Positions 47,490 through 57,726 of a stretch of 64,000 nucleotides of DNA are shown one piece after another; positions within the stretch are counted from its first letter, which is position 1; each line of letters begins with the position of its first letter. The stretch is from positions 25,732 through 89,731 of the forward strand of contig JAOLXX010000007.1 of assembly GCA_028343155.1 (NCBI GenBank). Direction: 5' to 3'. The position numbers and the translations under genes were made by a program. The notes beneath the pieces were generated by a model. The model ran no database searches and was not told where the DNA came from. It saw only the letters and a program-made list of their open reading frames with translations. Origin of the DNA: Polaribacter sp. Its GTDB lineage: Bacteria > Bacteroidota > Bacteroidia > Flavobacteriales > Flavobacteriaceae.

Positions 47490-48134
47490 ATGTTTAAAAA
47501 AAAAATTCTATTTCTTCTCTTCCCGTTCACATTATTTACTTTAAAAGCACAAGAAACTAAAAAAGGAATTCTCAATATTAAAAAAATTGGATTTCTTTAT
47601 AACAATGCGAATGAAAGTAATTTTTTATTTAATGATAAGGATTATTCATACAGCACAGATACTTATAAATTACAAGCATTTTATCGTTTAGGAAATTGGA
47701 AATCTTTCGATTTTGAATTGATTGTTCAGCCCCAAGTACAAATCCTCGAACATCAATTAATCAATATACATTTCGTTACACCTGCTGACGATAATTATCA
47801 GGAGAAAAGAGCTGAATTTACAAGATTAAAAACAATTCATTTGTATGCTTTTGAGCTCGGTTTTGTTTTAAAAAGAAAAATCATTAAAAAACTAGAAATT
47901 CAAGCTAATATTGGATTAGGAGTAGCAACAATAGACACAAGATCAGAACGATTGGCAAAAGGTTTTACTTTTATAGAAAACGGTTCATTAGGCTGTACAT
48001 ATCAAACATCAAAAAAAACTTTTTTGTATTTAGGAACTAATATTGGACACGTATCAAATCTTAATTTTAAATCACCAAACAGCGGATTTAATATTTTGGG
48101 ATACGAAATTGGTTTTTCTTATTTATTAAAATAA
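47490..48134 (+). CDS. PagL-like acyloxyacyl hydrolase
   Basis: A 214-residue outer-membrane beta-barrel protein that resembles lipid A 3-O-deacylases of the PagL type. After a signal peptide (FKKKILFLLFPFTLFTLKAQ) come alternating beta strands and the conserved active-site segment IGHVSNLNFKSPNSGFN (about residues 189-205), with the His-x-Ser pair of PagL. It would trim lipid A acyl chains. A second deacylase-like protein (LpxR type) is at 58.7 kb. The gene ends in a hairpin terminator that overlaps its stop codon. Confidence 0.8.
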   Translation: MFKKKILFLLFPFTLFTLKAQETKKGILNIKKIGFLYNNANESNFLFNDKDYSYSTDTYKLQAFYRLGNWKSFDFELIVQPQVQILEHQLINIHFVTPADDNYQEKRAEFTRLKTIHLYAFELGFVLKRKIIKKLEIQANIGLGVATIDTRSERLAKGFTFIENGSLGCTYQTSKKTFLYLGTNIGHVSNLNFKSPNSGFNILGYEIGFSYLLK

Positions 48135-48158
48135 AAAAAGCTCATCTTAGCTTTTTTT
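48133..48158. terminator. Terminator after PagL-like gene
   Basis: AAAAAAAGCT and AGCTTTTTTT form a 10-bp stem with a six-base loop (CATCTT) and a T run. The left arm overlaps the stop codon of the gene. Confidence 0.72.
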
Positions 48159-48251
48159 TAAACTTTAACTCAAATTTATATTAAATTTAAGACATTAAAC
48201 TATAATTATAATTGATGGTTTTAATATCTTTATCATATAATCTTATGTAAA

Positions 48252-49193
48252 ATGACAATTACGCAATTAAAATACGTCTTATCTGTTGCAGAGCATCAAA
48301 ATTTCACAATAGCAGCAGCGCATAGTTTTGTTACGCAACCTACGTTGAGTATGCAAATACAAAAGCTAGAAGACGAATTAAGTATCAAAATATTCAACCG
48401 TTCAAAAAAACCGATTGAACTTACTGAGATAGGAAGAAAAATAGTAGAACAAGCCAAAGTAATTGTAGATGAAAGTAATCGAATTTTAGATATTGTACAT
48501 CAACAAAAAGGATATATAGGAGGCGAATTTAAATTAGGAATCATCCCTACAATTATGCCTACCTTATTGCCAATGTTTTTACAAAATTTCACTAAAAAAC
48601 ACCCAAAAGTTAAGTTAATTATAGAAGAATTAACCACAGAAGAAATTACACGAAAGTTATCTGAAGGTCATATAGATGCTGCGATTGCAGCTACTCCATT
48701 AGAAAATGAAGCAATTAAGGAGAGACCTTTGTACTATGAACCTTTTGTAGGATTAGTTCCTGAAAATCACAGGCTTTTTAAACAGCAAAAAATCACTCCT
48801 GATGAATTAGAAATGGAAGATATTTTGTTATTAGAAGATGGACATTGTTTTAAAGAGAGTGTTCTTAATTTATGCAGCACGCATAAAATTGATAATAAAA
48901 AAGGGTTTCAGTTGGAAAGTGGCAGTTTTGATACACTGATCAAACTATCTAAAGAAGGTCTAGGAATGACACTACTACCTTATTTACATACGTTAGACTT
49001 AAATGATATCGACAAAAGCCATTTGCGAGAATTTACAAATCCTCCTCCAGCAAGAGAAGTGAGTTTAATTTACCATAAATCACAATTAAAAATGCAATTA
49101 ATTGAAGCGCTAAAGAAAACAATTGATGGAGTTGTTCGAGGAGCAATTTCATTTTCTGATGTTAAAATTGTGAGTCCTTTGCAGAAACGATAA
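48252..49193 (+). CDS. oxyR: Peroxide-sensing LysR regulator OxyR
   Basis: A 313-residue LysR-family activator. The winged helix-turn-helix is at about residues 1-60 (TITQLKYVLSVAEHQNFTIA, TQPTLSMQIQKLE), and the effector domain holds the redox pair Cys199 and Cys208 (LLEDGHCFKESVLNLCST), the same spacing and numbering as E. coli OxyR. These cysteines form a disulfide with hydrogen peroxide and activate defence genes. The closest likely target in the window is bcp, but no operator was identified. Confidence 0.95.
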   Translation: MTITQLKYVLSVAEHQNFTIAAAHSFVTQPTLSMQIQKLEDELSIKIFNRSKKPIELTEIGRKIVEQAKVIVDESNRILDIVHQQKGYIGGEFKLGIIPTIMPTLLPMFLQNFTKKHPKVKLIIEELTTEEITRKLSEGHIDAAIAATPLENEAIKERPLYYEPFVGLVPENHRLFKQQKITPDELEMEDILLLEDGHCFKESVLNLCSTHKIDNKKGFQLESGSFDTLIKLSKEGLGMTLLPYLHTLDLNDIDKSHLREFTNPPPAREVSLIYHKSQLKMQLIEALKKTIDGVVRGAISFSDVKIVSPLQKR

Positions 49194-49253
49194 ACATTAA
49201 GATACAAACTTCACTTATTGTGTTCGTAATAATGTTTTTACAATTATATTCAT

Positions 49254-49297
49254 AAAAGCCGGTACTAAAGTGAGTTTTACTTTGGTACCGGCTTTTT
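49254..49297. terminator. Strong bidirectional terminator between oxyR and ABC-F gene
   Basis: AAAAGCCGGTAC pairs with GTACCGGCTTTT and an inner AAAGT with ACTTT, giving about 17 pairs with one mismatch and a seven-base loop. It has A and T runs on both sides. Confidence 0.93.
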
Positions 49298-49336
49298 ATT
49301 ATAATGATATCTTTGTGAGAATTAGTGTCTTTTGAA

Positions 49337-51004
<1,668 letters not shown>

Positions 51005-51110
51005 TCACCTCTGATTTTTAATGGTTTTCAAGAAAAAATATTTTCATTTTTAAGGTTTATTTTATGAATTCTTTTAACATCGAATTAACAACAACCCTGA
51101 GTCTAATCGC

Positions 51111-51118
51111 TAAATTTG
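51111..51118 (+). promoter_or_regulatory. Promoter -7 element for the thioredoxin-fold lipoprotein
   Basis: TAAATTTG, an exact TAnnTTTG match, 26 bases before the ATG at 51145. It lies inside the longer frame that starts at 51064 and so argues for the shorter protein. Confidence 0.45.
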
Positions 51119-51144
51119 TGTTGGTTAGAAACCCCATAAAGCAA

Positions 51145-52536
51145 ATGAATAAACAACTACTTCATTTCATTTTATTGTTTGTTTTTACAACCTTTGTAAG
51201 CTGCAACTCCAAACCTAAAAATGTAGTCACTTACTTTGGAGGTAAAATTATAAACCCAAAATCTAGGTATGTCATACTCTATTCTATGAATAAAGTAATG
51301 GACACGATGTTTCTTGGAAAAAACAATCAGTTTTTAGGAAAGCTAAAGAATATTAATGAGGGTTTATATTATTTCTTGCATGGGAACGAAAATCAATATA
51401 TCTACATGGTTCCTCAAGATAGTTTAATGTTGCGATTAAATACTTGGGATTTTGATGAGTCCATCGTTTTTACAGGAATCGGTTCAAAAAGAAATAATAT
51501 TTTAATTGATTGTTTTTTAAAAGATGAAAAAGATAATAAACTATTTTATAAATTAAATCAATTAGAGCCGAACAAGTTTTATGTAAAAGCAGACAGCTTG
51601 ATCACTTTAAGAAAAAAAACATATCAAGAGTATGTTACAAATCATCCAAATGAAACAGATGATTTTAATCAGATTTTAAAAGTAGCACTTACCTACCCAA
51701 TTTATTCTAGAATAGAGAGATATCCTATAGCGCATGTAAAACATCTTAATAAAAAAGACTTTCACATTTTCAAAGATTCTTTTTACACGCATAGAAAATC
51801 AGTTCATATCAACAATCATCCTTTGATGTATTATCCTCCATATGCTCAATATGCAAGAAATTTCTTATACAACAAAACCTATTCCCTAGGTTATAAACCT
51901 ATGACCGATGGCTATTCATCTGGCTTCACAGTAGACTTGCTAAAAACGATTGATAGGAGCATAAAATCAGAAGCCTCTAAAAATGCTTTTCTAAAACAAA
52001 CTGTGATCGGTCATTTCTACAGAAATTCTAAGGGCGATGGAAGTTATGACGCTTTTGACACCTATCTTGAGTTAAGTACAAGTAATAAAGATAAAAGGCA
52101 AGTAGAAAAACTCGTCCAAGACAACAAAGCGATTCATAAAGGTCAAAAGATACTCAATTTTACTTTAAATGATATGAACGATGGGGTTCATGCTATCAAA
52201 AAACTCATAAAAAATAAGAATGTATTGTTATTCTTCTGGAATTCACAATATGTTTCCAAGGCATATATAGCCTCTAAAATAAACTATTTATCAAAAAAGT
52301 TTCCAAAAGTGCTATTTCTTCAAGTTCGAATCGACGGAAGCAAGGAGGCCATAATACCTCAATTAGATCTCCAAAAACAATTCTACATTACACCTAAAAA
52401 TGAGGCTAATAGGTACTTAACAAGCAAGATGCCAAGATCTATTCTTATAAATAGAAAAGGGATTATAACAAACAGTTTTGCAGCTATTTCTTCTAAAAAA
52501 ATAGCTACAGAACTAAAGGATTTAAGTAAACACTAA
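51145..52536 (+). CDS. Lipoprotein with thioredoxin-like domain lacking CxxC
   Basis: A 463-residue probable lipoprotein of unknown function. From the ATG at 51145 a signal peptide runs into a lipobox (FTTFVSC, cysteine about residue 19). An N-terminal beta-rich section (about 25-120) resembles the DUF4369 region seen before TlpA domains, and the C-terminal part from about 360 has a thioredoxin-like pattern (NVLLFFWNSQYVSKAY; MPRSILINRKGII). The usual CxxC is replaced by SQYV, so no disulfide exchange is expected. A longer frame begins at 51064 but has a promoter-like element inside it. Confidence 0.78.
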   Translation: MNKQLLHFILLFVFTTFVSCNSKPKNVVTYFGGKIINPKSRYVILYSMNKVMDTMFLGKNNQFLGKLKNINEGLYYFLHGNENQYIYMVPQDSLMLRLNTWDFDESIVFTGIGSKRNNILIDCFLKDEKDNKLFYKLNQLEPNKFYVKADSLITLRKKTYQEYVTNHPNETDDFNQILKVALTYPIYSRIERYPIAHVKHLNKKDFHIFKDSFYTHRKSVHINNHPLMYYPPYAQYARNFLYNKTYSLGYKPMTDGYSSGFTVDLLKTIDRSIKSEASKNAFLKQTVIGHFYRNSKGDGSYDAFDTYLELSTSNKDKRQVEKLVQDNKAIHKGQKILNFTLNDMNDGVHAIKKLIKNKNVLLFFWNSQYVSKAYIASKINYLSKKFPKVLFLQVRIDGSKEAIIPQLDLQKQFYITPKNEANRYLTSKMPRSILINRKGIITNSFAAISSKKIATELKDLSKH

Positions 52537-52564
52537 TTCTTCACGCTGTTTCATAATATTTTCG

Positions 52565-52572
52565 TAAATTTG
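52565..52572 (+). promoter_or_regulatory. Promoter -7 element for cold-shock-type helicase
   Basis: TAAATTTG, an exact TAnnTTTG match. Transcription would begin about 90 bases before the ATG at 52669, giving an unusually long leader that holds the hairpin at 52576-52608. Confidence 0.55.
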
Positions 52573-52575
52573 CCC

Positions 52576-52608
52576 GATTTTTTATTTGAGTGTAACTCAT
52601 TAAAAATC
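52576..52608 (+). promoter_or_regulatory. Structured 5' leader of the DEAD-box helicase
   Basis: GATTTTT and AAAAATC close an outer stem, and TGAGT/ACTCA an inner stem with a three-base loop. It begins right at the predicted transcript start. Leaders of this kind occur on cold-induced RNA helicase genes; that it acts this way here is an inference. Confidence 0.45.
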
Positions 52609-52668
52609 AGGTCGAATTTATAATCGGGTTTGCAGGTGGGCGTTCTGTGAATCTACAAAAAACACAGT

Positions 52669-54489
52669 ATGTCAACATTTTTAGAATTAGGTTTAAAAGA
52701 ACCTATCAACAAAGCATTAACAGATTTAGGATATGAAAAGCCAACTGTTATTCAAGAAAAAGCAATTCCACAAATTATTTCTTCAACAGATGATTTAAAA
52801 GCATTTGCACAAACAGGCACAGGTAAAACTGCTGCTTTTAGTTTGCCAATATTAGAGCTTCTAGATGATAATAGTGGTAACGTACAAGCTATTATTTTAT
52901 CACCAACAAGAGAGCTTGCAGTTCAAATTGGAAACAACATTAAAGACTTTTGTAAATACTTACCAAATATTAAAGTAACAACTGTTTATGGTGGTTCTAG
53001 TATGGAAGATCAAATTAGATCTTTAAAAAGAGGTTCTCAAATTGTCGTGGGAACTCCTGGTAGAACAGTAGATCTAATCAAAAGAAGAGCTTTAAAATTA
53101 GGAAACGTTCAATGGTTAGTTTTAGACGAAGCTGATGAAATGTTAAATATGGGTTTTAAAGACGAATTAGATAAAGTTTTAGAAGCAACTCCAGAAACCA
53201 AACAAACCTTATTATTCTCTGCTACGTTTCCTAGAGAAGTTGAAGCAATTGCAAGAAACTACATGACAAAACCAGTTGAAATTACTTCTGGTGAAAAGAA
53301 TACAGGTTCAGAAAACGTTAGTCATGAATTTTATTCTGTTACAGAAAGAACACGTTATCCTGCTTTAAAAAGAATTGCAGATTTAAACCCTGATATTTAT
53401 GCAATCATATTTTGCAGAACACGTAGAGAAACACAAGAAGTTGCAGACAACCTAATCAGAGACGGTTATAGTGCAGATTCATTGCACGGAGATTTATCTC
53501 AAGGGCAAAGAGACTCTGTAATGGGGAAATTTAGAAAAAAAACAATTAAAATATTGGTAGCGACTGATGTTGCTGCACGTGGATTGGATGTTACTGAATT
53601 AACACATGTATTAAACCATAAATTACCAGATCAAATAGAAAACTACACACATCGAAGTGGTAGAACTGGTAGAGCTGGAAATAAAGGGATTTCTATTGCT
53701 TTAGTAAACGGAAAAGAAAAAGGAAAATTAAGACAGATAGAAAGAATCATTAAAAAGAAATTTATTGAAGGTAAAGTCCCTTCTGGTAAAGAGATTGTTC
53801 AAAATCAGTTAATGAATTTAATTGACAAGGTTCAAAATACGGAAGTAAATGAATCTGAAATGGAAGAATTTTTACCAAGCATTTACGAAAAACTAACCTC
53901 TTTTGATAGAGAAGAATTAATAAAGAAATTTGTTTCTTTAGAGTTCAATACAATGCTAAAGTATTATGAAAACTCGAAAGATTTAAACGATTTATCATCA
54001 AGGGATAATTCAAGGGCAAGAACAGTGAACGAAAACATGACACGTTTCTTTATCAACATAGGTCGAAAAGATAGCCTAAACCCTGGGAAATTAATTGGCT
54101 TAATTAACGAACAGAATATTGGTGATAAAGTTGAAATTGGATCTATTGATATTTTAGATACTTTTTCTTTCTTTGAAATTGACAAAAACTTTGAAGACAA
54201 AACTTTAGAAGCTTTTTCTAGCAATCAACCCGACTTTGATGGACGCTCAGTAAACATAGAGATTACGAAGAAAGAACGTTCGGGTGATGGACGAAGAGGC
54301 AGAAAAAAACCATTTGGCAAAAAAGATGGTGGTGGTTTTGGAAGACGTAGAAGCTCCGAAGGTTCTTCAAAAAAAAGTAGTGATTTTGGAAGAAGAAGAT
54401 CTTCTGACAGACCTGATCGATCAGAGCGAAGCTCTGGAGGAGAGAGAAAATCGTTTAGCGGTTTTGGAAGAAAACGTAGAGAAAGTTAA
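52669..54489 (+). CDS. DEAD-box RNA helicase, DeaD/CsdA-like
   Basis: A 606-residue helicase for ribosome assembly and RNA remodelling, especially in the cold. Motifs: FAQTGTGKTAAFSL (about residues 46-59), PTRELAVQI, TPGRTVDL, LDEADEML, SATFPRE, ATDVAARGLDV and HRSGRTGRAG (about 325). A C-terminal DbpA-type RNA-binding domain (LIGLINEQNIGDKVEIGSID, about 470-489) is followed by a low-complexity tail rich in Arg, Gly and Ser (about 530-606) that likely binds RNA non-specifically. It is longer than the helicase at 11.9 kb and has a structured leader. Confidence 0.94.
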   Translation: MSTFLELGLKEPINKALTDLGYEKPTVIQEKAIPQIISSTDDLKAFAQTGTGKTAAFSLPILELLDDNSGNVQAIILSPTRELAVQIGNNIKDFCKYLPNIKVTTVYGGSSMEDQIRSLKRGSQIVVGTPGRTVDLIKRRALKLGNVQWLVLDEADEMLNMGFKDELDKVLEATPETKQTLLFSATFPREVEAIARNYMTKPVEITSGEKNTGSENVSHEFYSVTERTRYPALKRIADLNPDIYAIIFCRTRRETQEVADNLIRDGYSADSLHGDLSQGQRDSVMGKFRKKTIKILVATDVAARGLDVTELTHVLNHKLPDQIENYTHRSGRTGRAGNKGISIALVNGKEKGKLRQIERIIKKKFIEGKVPSGKEIVQNQLMNLIDKVQNTEVNESEMEEFLPSIYEKLTSFDREELIKKFVSLEFNTMLKYYENSKDLNDLSSRDNSRARTVNENMTRFFINIGRKDSLNPGKLIGLINEQNIGDKVEIGSIDILDTFSFFEIDKNFEDKTLEAFSSNQPDFDGRSVNIEITKKERSGDGRRGRKKPFGKKDGGGFGRRRSSEGSSKKSSDFGRRRSSDRPDRSERSSGGERKSFSGFGRKRRES

Positions 54490-54501
54490 ACATCCATAAA
54501 C

Positions 54502-54544
54502 AAAAAAAACCTCATCATTTTGAAAATGATGAGGTTTTTTTTTT
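54502..54544. terminator. Bidirectional terminator between helicase and cysteine desulfurase
   Basis: CCTCATCATTTT and AAAATGATGAGG form a 12-bp stem, with A and T runs of eight to ten bases at the two ends. It lies between convergent genes. Confidence 0.9.
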
Positions 54545-54554
54545 GCGTTTTCTT

Positions 54555-55685
54555 TTATGACTTTTTAAGATAACTAATAACAAAGTCAATTTCTTTTTTA
54601 GTTGTATATTTTGAAAAAGAAAAACGAACCGACGTTTTATCTGCGTCCTTATCGTTTAATATTTCTGATAAAACATGAGAAACTTTATTGGCTCCGCTCT
54701 GACATGCACTTCCTCCAGAAACAGCAATTCCAACCAAGTCTAAACTGAATAAAAATAGCGCATTTGTGAAGGGAAAACGCACATTTAAAATGGTATAACT
54801 ACTTTTATCGAGGTTTGGTGAAAGTCCATTAAATTCAATATCTACTGATATTTTATGTAGTTCTGAAATAAAATACTTTTTTAAATTTTCTATATACTCT
54901 CTATCCTTGTCTAAATTAGAAATAGCAATTTCTAATGCTTTTTCCATCCCTAAAATAGCGTGAACATTTTCGGTACTAGACCTTGCTCCTTTTTCTTGCT
55001 CACCTCCGTGAAACATTGGTAAAATACCATATCCTTTTTTAAAATAGGCAAAACCAACTCCTTTTGGTCCATGGAACTTATGTGCACTTGCTACCATAAA
55101 ATCAATCGGGGTCTTCTTTAGATCAATTGGGTAATGAGCAACGGCTTGCACAGTGTCTGAATGAAATAGTGCCTTGTTATTCTTACATATAGTCGTAACT
55201 TTTTCTACATCTAAAAAATTCCCAATTTCATTGTTTATAAGCATTAAACTCACCAATGTTTTCGTTGTTGTCCCAGCAAGTAATTCCTTTAGATGCTCAG
55301 TATTAATACTACCAAATTCATCTACATCAACATAATCAACAAGGATATTTTTAGTTTTTTTTAAATGAATGCAAGTATGTAAAACCGCGTGATGCTCTAT
55401 TTTAGATGTGATAATTCTTTTCACACCTAAATTATAAACGGCATTGTGCAAAATTAAATTATCTGCCTCTGTACCTCCTGCTGTAAAAATAATTTCAGTT
55501 GAAGAAACATTAAAATTTTTCGCAATATTTTTTCTAGCAGTTTCAACTGCAGATTTTGCTTTTCTTCCAAATTGATGCACAGATGATGGGTTACCATAAT
55601 TATTCTTCAAAGAAGAAAGCATTACATCAATAACTTCTGTATCAATCTGTGTCGTTGCTGCGTTATCTAAATAGACCGTTTTCAT
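54555..55685 (-). CDS. Cysteine desulfurase, NifS/IscS family
   Basis: A 376-residue PLP enzyme that takes sulfur from cysteine for Fe-S clusters or thio-modified tRNA. It has the N-terminal YLDNAATTQID (about residues 5-15), GNPSSVHQFGR, HHAVLH, SAHKFHGPKGVG with the PLP lysine (about 201), and SGGSACQSG with the catalytic cysteine (about 323-331). Length fits group I desulfurases. No iscU or mnmA lies adjacent, so its target pathway is unclear. It follows the Smr-domain gene by 15 bases on the same strand. Confidence 0.92.
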   Translation of the reverse strand: MKTVYLDNAATTQIDTEVIDVMLSSLKNNYGNPSSVHQFGRKAKSAVETARKNIAKNFNVSSTEIIFTAGGTEADNLILHNAVYNLGVKRIITSKIEHHAVLHTCIHLKKTKNILVDYVDVDEFGSINTEHLKELLAGTTTKTLVSLMLINNEIGNFLDVEKVTTICKNNKALFHSDTVQAVAHYPIDLKKTPIDFMVASAHKFHGPKGVGFAYFKKGYGILPMFHGGEQEKGARSSTENVHAILGMEKALEIAISNLDKDREYIENLKKYFISELHKISVDIEFNGLSPNLDKSSYTILNVRFPFTNALFLFSLDLVGIAVSGGSACQSGANKVSHVLSEILNDKDADKTSVRFSFSKYTTKKEIDFVISYLKKS

Positions 55686-55700
55686 AATTCAAATTTACAA

Positions 55701-56246
55701 TTAATTAGGATTCTGAAAAACATAAACTTCGGTAGCTCCTAATCCATATTTTTTATAAGAAGCATCATAAAATTTTATAGGATACTTCCTTAACAATCTC
55801 TGAAGTTCAGATTTTAAAACACCTTCTCCTACACCATGAATAAAAACAATTTTTGAAATTCTTTTAGAAATAGCAAACTCAATTTTATTTTTTGCTGTAT
55901 CTAACTGAAGGTTTAACATATCATAATTATCCATATTTTTAGTAGATTTTACAAGTTGGTTAATATGTAAATCCACCTCTAAAACCACTTCTTTTTTATC
56001 TTTTTTAAAAATACTTTTCTTAGGAAGGTTTAGAGCAATTTTATCTTTTAATATGGCATTATTAATATCACTAAATTTTGACATCTCATGTTGTTCCATT
56101 TCAATTTTAACTAATTCTGCAGAATTGAATTTAAAAATCATACCATCAGTAGTTTCAACAGAAATTTCTCCCTCCATAATCTGGATTACTTTTCCTTTTA
56201 AAACATCGTCTAAAACTGCTACTTTATCTCCAATTTCTAAACACAT
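55701..56246 (-). CDS. Smr-domain protein with N-terminal DUF2027-like region
   Basis: A 181-residue protein. An N-terminal small beta-barrel segment (MCLEIGDKVAVLDDVLKGKV) resembles the DUF2027/MutS2-associated region, and the C-terminal Smr domain carries VVLEVDLHINQLV (the DLH motif, about residues 88-100) and the IHGVGEGVLKSELQRLL segment (HGxGxG, about 146-162). Smr domains can nick branched DNA or cleave RNA. The start is the ATG at 56246; upstream extension to 56309 overlaps the divergent gene. It is coupled to the cysteine desulfurase gene. Confidence 0.87.
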   Translation of the reverse strand: MCLEIGDKVAVLDDVLKGKVIQIMEGEISVETTDGMIFKFNSAELVKIEMEQHEMSKFSDINNAILKDKIALNLPKKSIFKKDKKEVVLEVDLHINQLVKSTKNMDNYDMLNLQLDTAKNKIEFAISKRISKIVFIHGVGEGVLKSELQRLLRKYPIKFYDASYKKYGLGATEVYVFQNPN

Positions 56247-56263
56247 TCTTAACCTTTTAATAA

Positions 56264-56294
56264 TTTGTTTTATCTTTTTAAGATAGTATATTTG
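56264..56294 (+). promoter_or_regulatory. Consensus Bacteroidota promoter for tyrosine-phosphatase-like gene
   Basis: TTTG at 56264-56267, exactly 19 bases, then TATATTTG at 56287-56294. Both elements match the consensus. The predicted transcript begins about ten bases before the ATG at 56311. Confidence 0.75.
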
Positions 56295-56297
56295 CCA

Positions 56298-56305
56298 CAA
56301 AAATA
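56298..56305 (-). promoter_or_regulatory. Possible promoter -7 element for Smr-desulfurase operon
   Basis: TATTTTTG on the minus strand, matching TAnnTTTG. It lies only three bases from the plus-strand -7 element, so the two promoters overlap and could compete. The leader to the ATG at 56246 would be about 45 bases. Confidence 0.42.
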
Positions 56306-56310
56306 ACAAG

Positions 56311-56943
56311 ATGATTATGACTTCTACTATTTCTACTGAAAATTTCTTTATAAATGCATCTAATAAAATTATAGTAAATGAAGATAGAAAAAAATTATTG
56401 CTTCAAATTTCGGACGGAATTGTAGCAAACTACAAAAAAGAAGGCGTTGTTCATTTAAATTTCATCTGCACGCACAATTCTAGAAGAAGTCAGTTAGGTC
56501 AAGTATGGGGATTCTTTGCCGCTAATTATTTCAATTTAAATATCCATAGTTTTTCTGGGGGTACGGAAGTAACTGCTTTTTTTAAAAACACGGTAAAAAC
56601 ATTACAAAAAGTAGGTTTTATATTTGAATTAAGTAATTTTTCGCATCAAAACCCAACCTATATTATTTCTTTTGAAGGAAGTGCTACATCTATTTTAGGT
56701 TTTTCTAAGCGGTATGATCATGAAGAGAACAAAAAACCTTTTATTGCAATCACTACCTGTAATAATGCAGACACAAATTGTCCCTTTATTCCAGAAGCAA
56801 CGGCGAGATTTCACCTTCCTTTTGTAGATCCAAAAGCTGCTGATGGAACCGACTTACAAGATGAAACCTATCTTGAAACAAATCAACAAATTGCTTCAGA
56901 AATCTATTTTATTTTCTCTGAAATAAAAAAAGCAATTGGTTAA
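56311..56943 (+). CDS. Low-molecular-weight phosphatase/arsenate reductase-like protein
   Basis: A 210-residue protein with the P-loop of the LMW tyrosine phosphatase and ArsC group, FICTHNSRRSQ (C(x)5R, about residues 50-60), close to the family pattern CxxNxxRSQ. A second cysteine region (TTCNNADTNCPFIP, about 149-162) could serve as redox partner and AAxxFHLPFVDP resembles arsenate reductase tails. It may reduce arsenate or dephosphorylate a protein; the sequence does not decide. The stop overlaps the end of the convergent PPK2 gene. Confidence 0.82.
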   Translation: MIMTSTISTENFFINASNKIIVNEDRKKLLLQISDGIVANYKKEGVVHLNFICTHNSRRSQLGQVWGFFAANYFNLNIHSFSGGTEVTAFFKNTVKTLQKVGFIFELSNFSHQNPTYIISFEGSATSILGFSKRYDHEENKKPFIAITTCNNADTNCPFIPEATARFHLPFVDPKAADGTDLQDETYLETNQQIASEIYFIFSEIKKAIG

Positions 56944-57719
56944 ATCTCTAAATTTTTATCATAAGGAATACGGTCTAAAATATGATTGATAACATTGATA
57001 CGTGCTTCCGTTTTTCTATTTGCTCTAATAATTTTCCAAGGTGAAATTTCCGTGTTTGTTTTTTCAAACATCGCATCTTTGTATTCTGTATAATCATCCC
57101 AGAGGTCTTGAGCCTTTTCATCTAATTTGGTCATTTTCCATTGCTTTAGAGGATCTGTTTTTATGTCTACAAAACGTTTAGATTGTTCTTTTTTAGAGAT
57201 CGACATGTATATTTTAACTAAATGAATTCCAGATTCTAAGATCATTCTTTCAAAATCATTGACCTGGTTCATAAAAACATGATAATCTTGTTGCGTACAA
57301 AAACCGTTTACAGGCTCTATTACTGCTCTATTATACCAGCTTCTATCAAAAAAAACAATTTCTCCTGCCTTAGGAAGCTGCTCTATATATCTTTGAAAGT
57401 ACCATTGAGATTGTTGGTCTTTGGTAGGTTTTGGTAAGGCAACAATGCGCATATGACGCGGATTGATACGTTCTGTTAATCTCCTTATTGCGCCTCCTTT
57501 GCCGGCAGCATCTCTTCCTTCAAAAACAATAATTATTCGTTCTTCTTTCTCAATTGCCCAAGTTTGCAATCGAATCAATTCTACTTGTAATTGATCTAAC
57601 TTTTTTTGATAATTAACATATCTAATGGCTCTTTCTATGTTTAAAGGACCTTTGGATACGAGTGCTAACAAACCTTTTTTAGAGTTGAGTTTTTTTAAAT
57701 TTTTAGGTGTTATTTCCAT
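56940..57719 (-). CDS. Polyphosphate kinase 2 family protein (second copy)
   Basis: A 259-residue PPK2-type kinase that moves phosphate between polyphosphate and nucleotides. It has Walker A FEGRDAAGKGGAIRR (about residues 68-82), FFDRSWYNRA (Walker B region, about 125-134) and the lid segment SKKEQSKRF. The start is the ATG at 57719; a TTG six bases earlier is a weaker choice. It follows a paralogue by seven bases, so the two form an operon. It is slightly shorter than its neighbour. Confidence 0.92.
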   Translation of the reverse strand: MEITPKNLKKLNSKKGLLALVSKGPLNIERAIRYVNYQKKLDQLQVELIRLQTWAIEKEERIIIVFEGRDAAGKGGAIRRLTERINPRHMRIVALPKPTKDQQSQWYFQRYIEQLPKAGEIVFFDRSWYNRAVIEPVNGFCTQQDYHVFMNQVNDFERMILESGIHLVKIYMSISKKEQSKRFVDIKTDPLKQWKMTKLDEKAQDLWDDYTEYKDAMFEKTNTEISPWKIIRANRKTEARINVINHILDRIPYDKNLEI

Positions 57720-57726
57720 ATTCAAT

